A stretch of DNA of 64,000 nt from QYOJ01 sp964642545 (GCA_964642545.1 CAZXQU010000005.1:4174-68173); one strand, 5' to 3'. Shown: positions 9,546-18,882, numbered from the stretch's first letter. The notes: a model not told the origin generated them from the letters alone. A program made the numbers and translations.

Positions 9546-10830
9546 AGGTAACAGATTCAGCTGGTTACAACTTTGGGATTGGATCGCCCTTTTTCACAGG
9601 GTTGTTTATATTCTGCTCTTTCTTGCGCTAGGATTTGCAATCCCGGTCAAAAACCGCATGGCCACATGGGTGATTGGCTTCATTGTGATCAACTGGGCCG
9701 CCGAGCTGCGTTTCTGGGACAAGTTGAAAAGGGTATTACAGGATTGCCGGCGACAACGACTTCTTCTGTTTACGATTCTGTATTTTATTTACCTGATAGG
9801 ACTCTTCTATACTAAAAACATGGAGTATGCACGGTTTGACGTTACAGTGAAACTCTCCCTGCTGGTTTTTCCCCTCCTGTTTGCCACTATTGATGGTCGG
9901 GTTTTTTCATTTCTCAGGATCAACTACATCTTTCTAACCTATATTGCCGGATGCCTCGCCGCTTCTATTGCATGCCTTGTAAATGCTTATCTGGGGTATC
10001 TGAGGACAGGTGATTCCAGCTTGTTTTTCTATATGACCCTATCGTTCCTGCATCACTCCGGCTACCTGGCTATGTTTATTAATTTTGCGATTGTACTGAT
10101 TGTGTTTTTGACACTCAAAAATCTTCATATTTTCCACTGGTGGCATCTGGTTTTTATCACCCTTCTTGTGGTTTTTTTCAACCTGATGGTCGTGCTTCTC
10201 TCGTCAAAAATGGGAATTCTAAGTCTGCTTGTGATTTACCTGATGATGGCATTACTTTTCTTCTTCAAGAAGTCGACCCGCATGAAAGCCATCTTTCCGC
10301 TTGCGATGATGGCAATTCTGCTGCTTTTCTTGCTATTCCTTCCTCAAGCGATGGCACGGGTTGAAGGTGGAACAAAAGTTGTGGAGAATATGGATTCGGT
10401 AAGAGCCGATTCGGATGAGTCGACCGGTGAACGAATCCTGGTATGGAAGTCGGCCTGGAATATCATGAAGCAGCACCCGCTTTTTGGTGTAGGAACCGGT
10501 GATGTGAAGGATGCACTGCTTGATGAGTATTCCAAACGTGGGATCAAATATGCTTATTCCAGGAATCTGGATGCCCATTCCCAGTACCTGCAGACCTATC
10601 TCTCTGTGGGTTTAGCCGGGTTTATTGTGCTGGTTGCTATGCTGGCATGGCCTGCTGTCCTGGCATTTTTCAGGAAAGATTACATCTACTTCTTTTTTAT
10701 CCTTCTTTTCGCCATGAACATTCTAACGGAATCAATGTTCGAGAACCAGGCAGGGGTTGTCTTTTACGCATTTTTCAATGCATTACTTTTCTATTATATG
10801 CCATCCGGCAAAAACAGAGGGCTGTCCTGA
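9532..10830 (+). CDS. O-antigen ligase family membrane protein (Wzy_C)
   Basis: Polytopic membrane protein of 432 residues with about ten to twelve hydrophobic segments and the long extracytoplasmic loop typical of WaaL/Wzy proteins (about 285-355). In that loop lie STGERILVWKSAWNIMKQHP and GVGTGDVKDALL, followed by AHSQYLQTYLSVGLAG; the RxxxWxxA and conserved His region characterises the O-antigen ligase/polymerase family. It could be a ligase or a Wzy polymerase; sequence alone does not separate them. It closes the polysaccharide operon and its stop codon sits inside a hairpin shared with gdhA. Confidence 0.8.
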   Translation: MQENRGNRFSWLQLWDWIALFHRVVYILLFLALGFAIPVKNRMATWVIGFIVINWAAELRFWDKLKRVLQDCRRQRLLLFTILYFIYLIGLFYTKNMEYARFDVTVKLSLLVFPLLFATIDGRVFSFLRINYIFLTYIAGCLAASIACLVNAYLGYLRTGDSSLFFYMTLSFLHHSGYLAMFINFAIVLIVFLTLKNLHIFHWWHLVFITLLVVFFNLMVVLLSSKMGILSLLVIYLMMALLFFFKKSTRMKAIFPLAMMAILLLFLLFLPQAMARVEGGTKVVENMDSVRADSDESTGERILVWKSAWNIMKQHPLFGVGTGDVKDALLDEYSKRGIKYAYSRNLDAHSQYLQTYLSVGLAGFIVLVAMLAWPAVLAFFRKDYIYFFFILLFAMNILTESMFENQAGVVFYAFFNALLFYYMPSGKNRGLS

Positions 10831-10845
10831 AATTCAGAACAGCCC
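10819..10845 (-). terminator. Rho-independent terminator of gdhA
   Basis: The hairpin has outer arms GGGCTGT and ACAGCCC, an inner CTGA/TCAG pairing and one mismatch. Read on the minus strand it is followed by TCTGTTTTT, so it suits gdhA, which ends 31 bases away. It also overlaps the stop of the plus-strand ligase gene and may block converging transcription. Confidence 0.7.
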
Positions 10846-10876
10846 AGCTGTCATATTTAAATGAGTATGTGAGAGT

Positions 10877-12232
10877 TTAAACGAGTCCTTGTGCTAACAT
10901 GGCATCGGCAACCTTAACGAATCCACCGATATTGGCACCCTTAACATAGTTTATGAATCCGTCGGATTCGGTACCGTATTTCACGCAATTTTTGTGAATA
11001 GCGACCATGATACTATGTAGTTTGGCATCAACCTCTTCGCGGCTCCAGTTGAGGCGCATTGAGTTCTGGGTCATTTCCAGTCCGGAAGTAGCTACACCAC
11101 CCGCATTGGCAGCCTTGCCAGGTCCGTAGAGGATCTTCTTCTCGAGGTAAATCTCAATGGCATCCGGTGTGGAAGGCATGTTGGCGCCTTCGGAAACGCA
11201 GAAGCAGCCATTGCTGACAAGCATCTTGGCATCTTCGCCATTGATCTCATTCTGAGTAGCGCTTGGAAGGGCAATATCACATTTCACTTCCCACGGACGT
11301 TTTCCAGTGAAGAATTGGGCTTCCGGATATTTGTCGCAATATTCCTTGATCCGGCCACGCTTAACGTTCTTCAGGTTCATGATGAAGGCGAGTTTCTCGG
11401 TATCGATACCTTTTGGATCGTGGATGTAACCTTCTGAATCGGAGAGGGTAACCACTTTGCCACCCAATTCAGTGGCTTTTTGAGTGGCATACTGGGCAAC
11501 GTTACCTGAACCTGAAACAGTACAGATCTTTCCTTTGAAATCGAGGCCGCGGGTCTTCAGCATCTCCTCAGCAAAGTAAACCTGTCCATAACCGGTAGCT
11601 TCCGGACGGATCAGACTTCCACCCCAGTCAATACCTTTTCCGGTAAGTACGCCTGTAAATTCATTTTTCAACCTCTTGTACTGGCCAAACATAAATCCAA
11701 TCTCACGGCCGCCAACGCCGATGTCACCAGCAGGTACATCGGTATTCGGACCAATGTGACGGAAGAGTTCCGACATGAAACTCTGAGTGAACTTCATCAC
11801 TTCATTGTCAGATTTACCCTTGGGGTCGAAATCACTGCCACCTTTCCCACCGCCCATAGGAAGCGTGGTGAGGCTGTTCTTGAGTACCTGCTCGAAAGCC
11901 AGGAATTTCAAGATGCCTAGGTTCACCGTCGGGTGAAAACGCAGACCTCCTTTGTAGGGTCCGATGGCACTGTTCATCTCGATCCGGAAACCACGGTTGA
12001 TCTGAACATTGCCTTTGTCGTCCAGCCAGGGAACACGGAATATAATGACCCGCTCGGGTTCAGCAATCCGCTCCAGAATTTTGTTGGCTTTGTACTGTGG
12101 GTTCTCCTCAATGAAGGGGATCAGGGATTCGGCTACCTCAAGCACCGCCTGATGAAATTCTGTTTCGCCCGGGTTCTTGGCGATGATCTTTGCCATGAAC
12201 TCATCTAACTGTTGTTGATACGCGTAAGACAT
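10877..12232 (-). CDS. gdhA: NADP-specific glutamate dehydrogenase
   Basis: Cytosolic enzyme interconverting glutamate with 2-oxoglutarate plus ammonia. The 451 residues match the hexameric bacterial GdhA type. GPYKGGLRFHP (Lys94) and PMGGGKGGSDFDPKG (Lys130, equivalent to the catalytic Lys of E. coli GdhA) are intact, as are the PAGDIGVGGREIGFMFG and SGSGNVAQYATQKA dinucleotide-binding motifs and the late ANAGGVATSGLEMTQNS. The motif pattern is that of the NADP-linked class; cofactor use is by family. It is transcribed away from the receiver/ATP-grasp operon; a CRP/FNR-type palindrome lies 30-45 bases upstream of its start. Confidence 0.95.
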   Translation of the reverse strand: MSYAYQQQLDEFMAKIIAKNPGETEFHQAVLEVAESLIPFIEENPQYKANKILERIAEPERVIIFRVPWLDDKGNVQINRGFRIEMNSAIGPYKGGLRFHPTVNLGILKFLAFEQVLKNSLTTLPMGGGKGGSDFDPKGKSDNEVMKFTQSFMSELFRHIGPNTDVPAGDIGVGGREIGFMFGQYKRLKNEFTGVLTGKGIDWGGSLIRPEATGYGQVYFAEEMLKTRGLDFKGKICTVSGSGNVAQYATQKATELGGKVVTLSDSEGYIHDPKGIDTEKLAFIMNLKNVKRGRIKEYCDKYPEAQFFTGKRPWEVKCDIALPSATQNEINGEDAKMLVSNGCFCVSEGANMPSTPDAIEIYLEKKILYGPGKAANAGGVATSGLEMTQNSMRLNWSREEVDAKLHSIMVAIHKNCVKYGTESDGFINYVKGANIGGFVKVADAMLAQGLV

Positions 12233-12261
12233 AGAGATTTTTTTTTGGTTTATAGCTTCTG

Positions 12262-12277
12262 TGTGAAATTTTTCACA
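12262..12277. promoter_or_regulatory. CRP/FNR-type palindrome upstream of gdhA
   Basis: TGTGAAATTTTTCACA is a perfect inverted repeat with 7-base arms and matches the classical TGTGA-N6-TCACA operator pattern of CRP-type regulators. It begins 30 bases upstream of the gdhA start codon, where it would overlap the promoter region. The binding protein is unknown and no Crp/Fnr gene is in the window. Confidence 0.5.
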
Positions 12278-12461
12278 ATTTTAAGGAAAAGATTTCATTC
12301 GGAACGAAAATTTCACCTTGTTTTTTAATATTATTTACTTATTTTCAGGAACTTACGAGATATTCGGACGTTGTTTAGGTGTTTTACTGATGCCAACTTC
12401 GGTATAATTCGTATTGTGCTCATTGACCGTTTTTTAATTTTTTCAGTTCCGAAAGTTGTGT

Positions 12462-12469
12462 TAATTTTG
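12462..12469 (+). promoter_or_regulatory. Candidate -7 promoter box for receiver/ATP-grasp gene
   Basis: TAATTTTG matches TAnnTTTG exactly and lies 23 bases before the start codon at 12493. No clear TTG was found at the -33 position. The 260-base divergent spacer from gdhA holds otherwise only AT-rich sequence and the palindrome at 12262. Confidence 0.4.
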
Positions 12470-12492
12470 GCACGACCATCCCCCATTTTAGC

Positions 12493-15400
12493 ATGCCAGG
12501 TAAGGACGAAAGAAAACGTGCAGGAAGAACTCCTGTCAACTCGAACGACGTTGAGAAACTCCTGCTGGATAATCGCGAAAGGCTCAAAGAACTTACAGCG
12601 ATTAACCATACCACGGCAATACTCAAGGAAAATAAGTCGATCCCTGATACGCTAACCCGAATTTGCCAGATTCTTCCAAAAGCATGGCAGTACCCAAAAT
12701 ATACTGTCATTCGTATCAGGTTTGATGAGATGGAGTTTACAAACAACAACTTCCGGGAAACTGCATGGAAGCAAGAGCAGGTATTTGAGACCATCGACAA
12801 CCTGGTAGGCTCTCTGGAGGTCTTCTATGTGAAGGAGTTTCCGAAAGCATATGAAGGTCCTTTTCTGAAAGAGGAGCGCAACCTGATCAATACTCTCACC
12901 AGTTTAATTGAGGGTTACCTGAACGCCATCAAGGGGAAAGAAGGGAGGTATGTGACCACCGAAAGGCTGAAAGAGTTATCGGCGATAAATCAAACCACCA
13001 GTATTCTCAGAACAGGAGCACCGCCCGATGAAGCACTGCATCAGATCTGTATGATTATTTCCAGGGCATGGCAGTATCCCGAATTTGCGGTTTGTAAGAT
13101 CAAACACGGAAATATTGAAGTCCAAAGCCCCAATTTTCGCGAGACCCAATGGAGGCAACTACAGGTTTTTGAGACGATTGACAACCAGACCGGATCTATT
13201 GAGATCTGCTATATAAAAGCATTCCCACAAGCGTTTGAAGGCCCTTTTCTGGAAGAAGAACGCGATCTGATCATCAACCTCTCCAACCTGATTGCAGGAT
13301 ATCTCAACTCTATCAAGGGAAAGGCAATCCTGAAAAAGAGCACACCCCATGCCGAGGAACCGGATAACGCCGATCGGGGAGGTGTTGATGGACATTATAG
13401 CCGGCGACTCCTGCAGTCGTTCCTCAACCGAACAAACAACAACCGGGATATCTATCACGACCTGATGCCATTCAAGGTAAGGGAGATTCTGTTGGTTGCC
13501 AATCTGTATGATGCCTATAGCATAGAAAAAGAGGGACGGTTCTCGGAACATGTGTTGGGGCAGTTTTACCAGCTAAGCCTTAGCACGATGCCTCGAATCA
13601 CCGGAGTCTCCTCCATCGAGGAAGTAATGGAACAGCTTCGTTCTAAGCACTACGACCTGGTCATTATCATGATGGGAGTTGACAAGCAGTTTCCTACCGA
13701 ACTCAGCACTGCCATAAAAAATGAATTCCAATACATCCCTGTATTCATGCTGTTAAACAGCAATACCGACCTGGCTCAGCTTGAAAAGGAACCAGATCGG
13801 CTAAACTGGATCGATCGTGTATTTGTGTGGAATGGAGATACCCGGATCTTTTTTGCTATGATCAACTACCTGGAAGACAAGATCAATGTAGAGAATGATA
13901 CAAGACTGGGTATGGTAAGGGTGATCTTGCTCGTGGAAGACTCACCACAATATTATTCGCTTTATCTCCCGATGCTCTATAACATCGTACTGGAGCAAAC
14001 CAAACACATCATTGAGGATGTCACAACGGATGAGCTTTACCGAATTCTTCGCCTCAAGGCCCGCCCGAAAATCCTGCTGGCTTCTACCTACGAGGAGGCA
14101 ATGTATATCTTCAATAAATACAAGGAGTTTATTCTCTGCCTCATCTCAGATGTCAAATTTAAAAAGGATGGTAAGCTCAATGAAAATGCAGGAATCATGC
14201 TTGTCAACCAAACCCGGAAAGAGGCCCGTGAGTTGCCAATAGTACTACAGTCCTCTGATGATTCCAATGCAGCAAAAGCCTATCAATTAAAAGCTTCCTT
14301 TATCAATAAAAATTCAGAGACCCTGTTGGTTGACTTCAGGAGTTTCATTACCCACTATTTGGGGTTTGGGAACTTCATTTACCGCGATAACGAGGGAAAA
14401 CAGATCGGACTGGCAAAGTCTCTCAAAGAGTTCGAAGACCGGCTGAAAACAATCCCCGAAGAGTCGCTTTTATACCATGCCCGGAAAGACCACTTCTCCC
14501 TGTGGCTGACAGCACGCGGAGAGATCCAGGCTGCTAAGATACTCAACCCGGCCAAAGTTACCGACTTCAAGGATGCTGCAAGCTTGCGTGAATACCTCAT
14601 CTCGGTCATCTCCCATTTCAGAAATGAACAGAGCCGTGGGAAGGTAATCCCGTTCGAAGAATCATCCATCACCGATGCCACCAACATTGTCAGCTTAACT
14701 GAAGGAGCTCTGGGAGGGAAAGGTCGGGGACTGGCGTTTGTCAATACTCTGATATACAACTATGACTTCTCCCGACATGTCCCGAACATCAATATACTGA
14801 CTCCAACTACCTCCATCATTGGAACGGATGAGTTTGAGTACTTCCTTGACAGGAACCATCTCAGGGAGAGAGCTGTTCAGGAGAGTGACTACCAAATTAT
14901 CCGTAGTTGGTTTGTGGAGGGGAAACTCTCGGAAACTCTGATCCGTAAACTGAGATTGCTGATCAGGCATCTGAACAAGCCGCTTGCCATCCGCTCCTCC
15001 GGACTATTTGAAGACTCCCTGAACCAACCTTTTGCAGGCATTTTTGAAACGTACCTGATCCCCAATGATCATCCAGATTCCAAAGTTAGGCTGGAACAAC
15101 TGAAGGATGCCATCAAACTCGTTTATGCATCTGTTTACTCTCCCACAGCCAAAGGGTATATTGAGGCCGTCAACTACCGTATCGAACAGGAGAAGATGGC
15201 TATTGTGATCCAGGAGGTGGTTGGGAGCCAGCACGAGGATGTTTTCTATCCCCATATCAGCGGAGTTGCACAGTCGTATAATTATTATCCTTATGCCCAC
15301 ATGAAGCCTGAAGAGGGATTTGCCGTGATCGCGTTGGGCTTGGGACGTTTTGTGGTGGAAGGAGAAAAGGCGTTCAGATTTTCACCACATTATCCCGACC

Positions 15401-16365
15401 TGGAGATCAATTCGGCTGAAGATCAGCTAAAGGGGAGCCAGGTTCACTTCTACGGTGTTGACCTGGCAAAGAGCGATGTGAATCTGCTGGAAGGCGAAGA
15501 TGCCGGACTCAGAAAAATGTATATCGACGATGCAGAACGACATGGAACTCTAAGACACCTCGCCTCCGTCTTCAGTCCCGAGAACAACAGAATCATCCCG
15601 GGGTTAAGTCACTCTGGCCCAAGAGTAATTAATTTCGCTGACATTCTTAAATACAATTATATCCCCCTGGCCAAAACTATTGATGTAGTGCTTGATGTAG
15701 TTCAGGAGGCGATGGGATCACCCGTCGAAATTGAGTTTGCCGTTGATCTGAACAAAGACAAAGAGAACAAAGCATCATTTTACCTGCTTCAGATTAAACC
15801 TCTGATTGGGAATGCAACTGATTTTGTGATTGACATGAAATCGATATCCAACGAGGAGATCCTGCTTTATTCGGAAAAAGAGATGGGGAACGGACTTGTC
15901 AGTGATATCCATGATGTGATATTTGTGGATCCCGATACCTTTGATAAAACCAAAACCATGGAGATGGCAGATGAGATGGGAAAGATCAATTCTGAGATGT
16001 TGCAGGAGAAAAGGAAGTACATCCTGATAGGTCCGGGAAGATGGGGGACACGTGACAAATGGATTGGGATTCCAATCTCCTGGCCCCAAATATCCAATGC
16101 CAAAGTGATTGTGGAAACCAGTTTGGAAGGATTTCCCCTTGATGCCTCATCAGGTTCGCATTTCTTCCACAATGTGACTTCGATGAACGTGGGTTATTTC
16201 TGTGTTCAGCCCGAGCTCTCAAAGAGTTTCATCAGGTATGATGTCCTGAAGAGACAATCAAAAATAGTAAAAACAGAGTTTTTCTCCATCGCCCACTTTA
16301 AGAAACCACTGACAATTCGGATGGATGGGAAAAAGCGAATTTCCGTAATTACATTTGAACAATAA
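12493..16365 (+). CDS. GAF-like x2 / receiver x2 / PEP-synthase-type ATP-grasp protein
   Basis: Unusual cytosolic multidomain protein of 1290 residues. Residues 30-148 and 158-276 are a tandem duplication (each opening RLKELxAIN and containing AWQYP, FRET and EGPFL-EER) resembling the GAF-like input module of some sensor kinases. Two receiver-like domains follow, about 329-465 and 475-620. The first lacks an obvious phosphorylation site; the second keeps VEDS (Glu482, Asp483) and a likely acceptor Asp553 in ISDVKF. The ATP-grasp domain of PEP synthase/PPDK begins at 736 (GALGGKGRGLAF, Lys743), with AIRSSGLFEDS (Arg834) and EIEFAVDLN (1079-1087) with LLQIKPL. The phosphohistidine domain motif (GGxTxHAA) and the PEP-binding barrel are absent. 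A C-terminal domain has GPGRWG (1180-1185) and GSHFF (His1223). It ends 12 bases before the NuoE-like gene, so it is cotranscribed with the oxidoreductase. Function is unknown. Confidence 0.8.
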   Translation: MPGKDERKRAGRTPVNSNDVEKLLLDNRERLKELTAINHTTAILKENKSIPDTLTRICQILPKAWQYPKYTVIRIRFDEMEFTNNNFRETAWKQEQVFETIDNLVGSLEVFYVKEFPKAYEGPFLKEERNLINTLTSLIEGYLNAIKGKEGRYVTTERLKELSAINQTTSILRTGAPPDEALHQICMIISRAWQYPEFAVCKIKHGNIEVQSPNFRETQWRQLQVFETIDNQTGSIEICYIKAFPQAFEGPFLEEERDLIINLSNLIAGYLNSIKGKAILKKSTPHAEEPDNADRGGVDGHYSRRLLQSFLNRTNNNRDIYHDLMPFKVREILLVANLYDAYSIEKEGRFSEHVLGQFYQLSLSTMPRITGVSSIEEVMEQLRSKHYDLVIIMMGVDKQFPTELSTAIKNEFQYIPVFMLLNSNTDLAQLEKEPDRLNWIDRVFVWNGDTRIFFAMINYLEDKINVENDTRLGMVRVILLVEDSPQYYSLYLPMLYNIVLEQTKHIIEDVTTDELYRILRLKARPKILLASTYEEAMYIFNKYKEFILCLISDVKFKKDGKLNENAGIMLVNQTRKEARELPIVLQSSDDSNAAKAYQLKASFINKNSETLLVDFRSFITHYLGFGNFIYRDNEGKQIGLAKSLKEFEDRLKTIPEESLLYHARKDHFSLWLTARGEIQAAKILNPAKVTDFKDAASLREYLISVISHFRNEQSRGKVIPFEESSITDATNIVSLTEGALGGKGRGLAFVNTLIYNYDFSRHVPNINILTPTTSIIGTDEFEYFLDRNHLRERAVQESDYQIIRSWFVEGKLSETLIRKLRLLIRHLNKPLAIRSSGLFEDSLNQPFAGIFETYLIPNDHPDSKVRLEQLKDAIKLVYASVYSPTAKGYIEAVNYRIEQEKMAIVIQEVVGSQHEDVFYPHISGVAQSYNYYPYAHMKPEEGFAVIALGLGRFVVEGEKAFRFSPHYPDLEINSAEDQLKGSQVHFYGVDLAKSDVNLLEGEDAGLRKMYIDDAERHGTLRHLASVFSPENNRIIPGLSHSGPRVINFADILKYNYIPLAKTIDVVLDVVQEAMGSPVEIEFAVDLNKDKENKASFYLLQIKPLIGNATDFVIDMKSISNEEILLYSEKEMGNGLVSDIHDVIFVDPDTFDKTKTMEMADEMGKINSEMLQEKRKYILIGPGRWGTRDKWIGIPISWPQISNAKVIVETSLEGFPLDASSGSHFFHNVTSMNVGYFCVQPELSKSFIRYDVLKRQSKIVKTEFFSIAHFKKPLTIRMDGKKRISVITFEQ

Positions 16366-16377
16366 AAACAGATTTTT

Positions 16378-16896
16378 ATGCGAGTTGCAAGAATTTACAG
16401 AAAAGAGGTCGTCACTGATGCGGATGAGATCGATCTCACCTTACTCGATCCTCTGATCAATAAATACAAAGGCAAAAAGGGGAATGTCATCCCCCTTCTT
16501 CAGGGAGCCCAAGAGTTATATGGATTTATCCCCCGTGCAGTGTTTGATTGGATCTCGGCAGGAACCGGGCTTCCCCTTAGCGATATGTTCGGTGTTGCGA
16601 CTTTCTATGCCCAGTTTCGCCTGAAGCCGGTGGGAAAGCACATCGTGAAGGTATGCCATGGTACTGCCTGTCATGTGCAGAATGCCAAAGAAATTACTGA
16701 AGCGATTGAGGAAGCCCTCAAGGTCAAGGATGGGGAGACCACCGAAGACCGCCTCTTCACCCTCGAATCGGTAGCCTGCCTCGGTTGTTGCTCCCTCGCC
16801 CCGGTGATGATGATCGGCGACCAGACTTATGGCAAACTGACCGGAAATGAAGCGATCAAAGTGATCAAGAACATCAGACTGGCAGAGAAAAACTAG
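16378..16896 (+). CDS. NuoE/HydC-like 2Fe-2S subunit
   Basis: Thioredoxin-like [2Fe-2S] subunit of an NADH-linked soluble oxidoreductase, 172 residues. The four ligands are present as Cys93 and Cys98 (CHGTACHVQ) and Cys134 and Cys138 (ACLGCCSLAP), the C-x4-C...C-x3-C pattern of NuoE/HndA/HydC. GVATFYAQFRLKPVGKH just before the first pair is also typical. It pairs with the HydB/NuoF-like protein encoded next. No membrane subunits of complex I are present nearby, so it belongs to a soluble complex and not to respiratory complex I. Confidence 0.9.
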   Translation: MRVARIYRKEVVTDADEIDLTLLDPLINKYKGKKGNVIPLLQGAQELYGFIPRAVFDWISAGTGLPLSDMFGVATFYAQFRLKPVGKHIVKVCHGTACHVQNAKEITEAIEEALKVKDGETTEDRLFTLESVACLGCCSLAPVMMIGDQTYGKLTGNEAIKVIKNIRLAEKN

Positions 16897-16966
16897 TTGC
16901 TAGTCCACAGTTTGCAGTCTGCAGTTTTTGTAATTCCTGCCAACTGCCAACGAAGGACTTGTTAAA

Positions 16967-17006
16967 TAAAGAAACCAATATTAAAGAAACCAATATTAAA
17001 GAAACC
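16967..17006 (+). repeat. 15-base tandem repeat before the NuoF-like gene
   Basis: The unit taaagaaaccaatat occurs twice and two thirds in a row, ending just before the ATG at 17011. The sequence before it (about 16897-16955) holds degenerate copies of a cagtttgcagtctgcag / tgccaactgcc repeat also seen at 29396 and 58110. The word aaagaaacc reappears before the next gene near 18850. Confidence 0.85.
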
Positions 17007-17010
17007 TCGT

Positions 17011-18786
17011 ATGAGTACTACCGTAACTGTCGGACTTGGAAGCTGCGGAATTGCTGCCGGCGCTAATAAAACCTATGAAAAGATCAAGGCCCTGAAGGAG
17101 AGCGAAAACCTCGACTTTGATCTCAAGAAAACTAGTTGCATCGGGATGTGCTACCGCGAACCTCTGGTAGAGATTGTTGACGATACCGGAACCTATATTT
17201 ATGGAGATGTAAATGCCGAGCGTGCAATCGAAGTCATTGAGAAACATGTCACCCAGCACGACCCGATTCGGGATTATATCGTATACACCGACCTTTTTGA
17301 TGCACCCGAGAATAGCTTCATGAACTCACAGGTAAAGATCGTGTTGCGAAACTGTGGCTATATGGACCCTGAGTCGATTGATGAATACGAAGCCCGCGAC
17401 GGATACAAGGCAATCAAAAAGATCACAGTGGAGAAGATTCCTGCCGATCAGGTCATCGAAACGATACTCAAATCGGGTCTTCGTGGCCGCGGTGGTGGTG
17501 GATTCCCTACTGGGCTGAAGTGGAAGTTTGCCAGAGCGAATAAATCCGATGAGAAATATGTGATTTGTAATGCCGACGAGGGCGACCCCGGAGCCTTTAT
17601 GGATCGCAGCATCCTTGAAGGCGACCCGCACTCGGTTTTGGAAGGGATGATCATCGCAGCTTATAGCATTGGAGCCACAGGCGGGGTCATCTACTGCCGA
17701 GCCGAATACCCACTGGCAATCAAACGCCTCAATATCGCACTGGCTCAGGCCCGTAAACGGGGATACCTCGGGAAAGAGATTCTCGGCATCAAGGATTTCA
17801 ATTTCGATATTTATATCAAGGAGGGAGCCGGAGCATTTGTTTGCGGAGAAGAGACTGCCCTTATCGCCTCCGTTGAAGGAGAACGAGGGATGCCTCGTAA
17901 GCGGCCGCCATTTCCTGCCGAATCGGGATTGTGGCGTAAACCTACCAACATCAATAACGTAGAGACCTTAAACAACATCCCCTGGATTGTTTTGAACGGA
18001 GCTGAAGCCTTTGCCAAATACGGGACAGAGAAGAGTAAGGGAACAAAAGTATTCGCCCTCGCCGGGAAGGTCAGGAATTCGGGATTGGTAGAGGTGCCAA
18101 TGGGTATCACCATCAACGAAGTGATCATGAAACTCGGTGGTGGGATCAAGAACGACAAAAAGTTCAAGGCGGTTCAGTTGGGCGGTCCTTCGGGAGGCTG
18201 TATCCCACAGTATCTTTCAGAGACTATAGTGGATTACGACTCGGTAAATGCTACCGGGGCGATCATGGGATCAGGCGGGATGGTTGTGATGGACGAAAGT
18301 ACCTGCATGGTCGATGTGGCTAAATTTTTCCTCGATTTCACCTGTAAAGAGTCTTGTGGAAAGTGTACTTTCTGCCGGGTTGGAACGGTAAGGATGCTGG
18401 AAATCCTCGAACGCATCACCAACGGCGAAGGGCGCGAAGGGGATATAGAAAAGCTTGAGGAACTGGCATATGAGATCAAGGATAACTCTCTGTGCGGGCT
18501 CGGTCAAACAGCGCCTAATCCTGTACTCACTACCATCAAGTACTTCAGAGATGAATATGAAGCGCACATTGTCCATAAAAAATGCCCCGCGAAAGTGTGC
18601 CGTCCATTGCTGACTTACACCGTTGATCAGGAGAAATGTACCGGTTGCATGGTTTGTTTGAAAAACTGTCCGGCCAACGCCATTACAGGAGAGCGCAAGC
18701 AACCACACCTCATCAACCAGGATCTCTGCACTCAGTGCGGCGTGTGTTATACAAAATGTAAGTTCGACTCGATTATCCTGACATAA
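17011..18786 (+). CDS. HydB/NuoF-like flavoprotein with C-terminal ferredoxin domain
   Basis: NADH-binding FMN and iron-sulfur subunit, 591 residues. Domains in order: an N-terminal 2Fe-2S thioredoxin-like domain (1-85, GLGSCGIAAGA, Cys43 and Cys47); the NuoF core with FMN/NADH loops LRGRGGGGFPTGLKW (157-171), NADEGDPGAFMDRS and GAGAFVCGEETAL; the NuoF 4Fe-4S site SCGKCTFC (449-455 plus a later Cys); and a C-terminal 2[4Fe-4S] ferredoxin with Cys543/546/549/553 and Cys573/576/579/583. This composition matches HydB/HndC-type subunits of electron-bifurcating hydrogenases and transhydrogenases, not Nuo complex I. Its stop codon overlaps the first base pairs of the 61-base repeat at 18785. Confidence 0.92.
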   Translation: MSTTVTVGLGSCGIAAGANKTYEKIKALKESENLDFDLKKTSCIGMCYREPLVEIVDDTGTYIYGDVNAERAIEVIEKHVTQHDPIRDYIVYTDLFDAPENSFMNSQVKIVLRNCGYMDPESIDEYEARDGYKAIKKITVEKIPADQVIETILKSGLRGRGGGGFPTGLKWKFARANKSDEKYVICNADEGDPGAFMDRSILEGDPHSVLEGMIIAAYSIGATGGVIYCRAEYPLAIKRLNIALAQARKRGYLGKEILGIKDFNFDIYIKEGAGAFVCGEETALIASVEGERGMPRKRPPFPAESGLWRKPTNINNVETLNNIPWIVLNGAEAFAKYGTEKSKGTKVFALAGKVRNSGLVEVPMGITINEVIMKLGGGIKNDKKFKAVQLGGPSGGCIPQYLSETIVDYDSVNATGAIMGSGGMVVMDESTCMVDVAKFFLDFTCKESCGKCTFCRVGTVRMLEILERITNGEGREGDIEKLEELAYEIKDNSLCGLGQTAPNPVLTTIKYFRDEYEAHIVHKKCPAKVCRPLLTYTVDQEKCTGCMVCLKNCPANAITGERKQPHLINQDLCTQCGVCYTKCKFDSIILT

Positions 18787-18845
18787 CCCCTCCCCAACCC
18801 TCCCCTAAAGGGGAGGGAGTAAGTCCCCTTTAGGGGATTTAGGGG
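18785..18845. repeat. 61-base double-hairpin dispersed repeat, copy 1
   Basis: This element is 59/61 identical to 39946-40006. It contains a hairpin with arms CCCTCCCC and GGGGAGGG around TAAA, then a second with arms CCCC and GGGG around TTTA, and ends in atttagggg. Here it occupies the spacer between the NuoF-like gene and the large fusion gene and starts at the NuoF-like stop codon. Confidence 0.92.
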
Positions 18846-18882
18846 CAAAAAGAAACCACAAAACATCAAAAAAATCATTGTA

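Noticed and set aside
12493..16365. Complete PEP synthase or pyruvate phosphate dikinase
   Set aside because: Only the ATP-grasp part is present; there is no GGxTxHAA phosphohistidine motif and no PEP-binding barrel in either paralogue.
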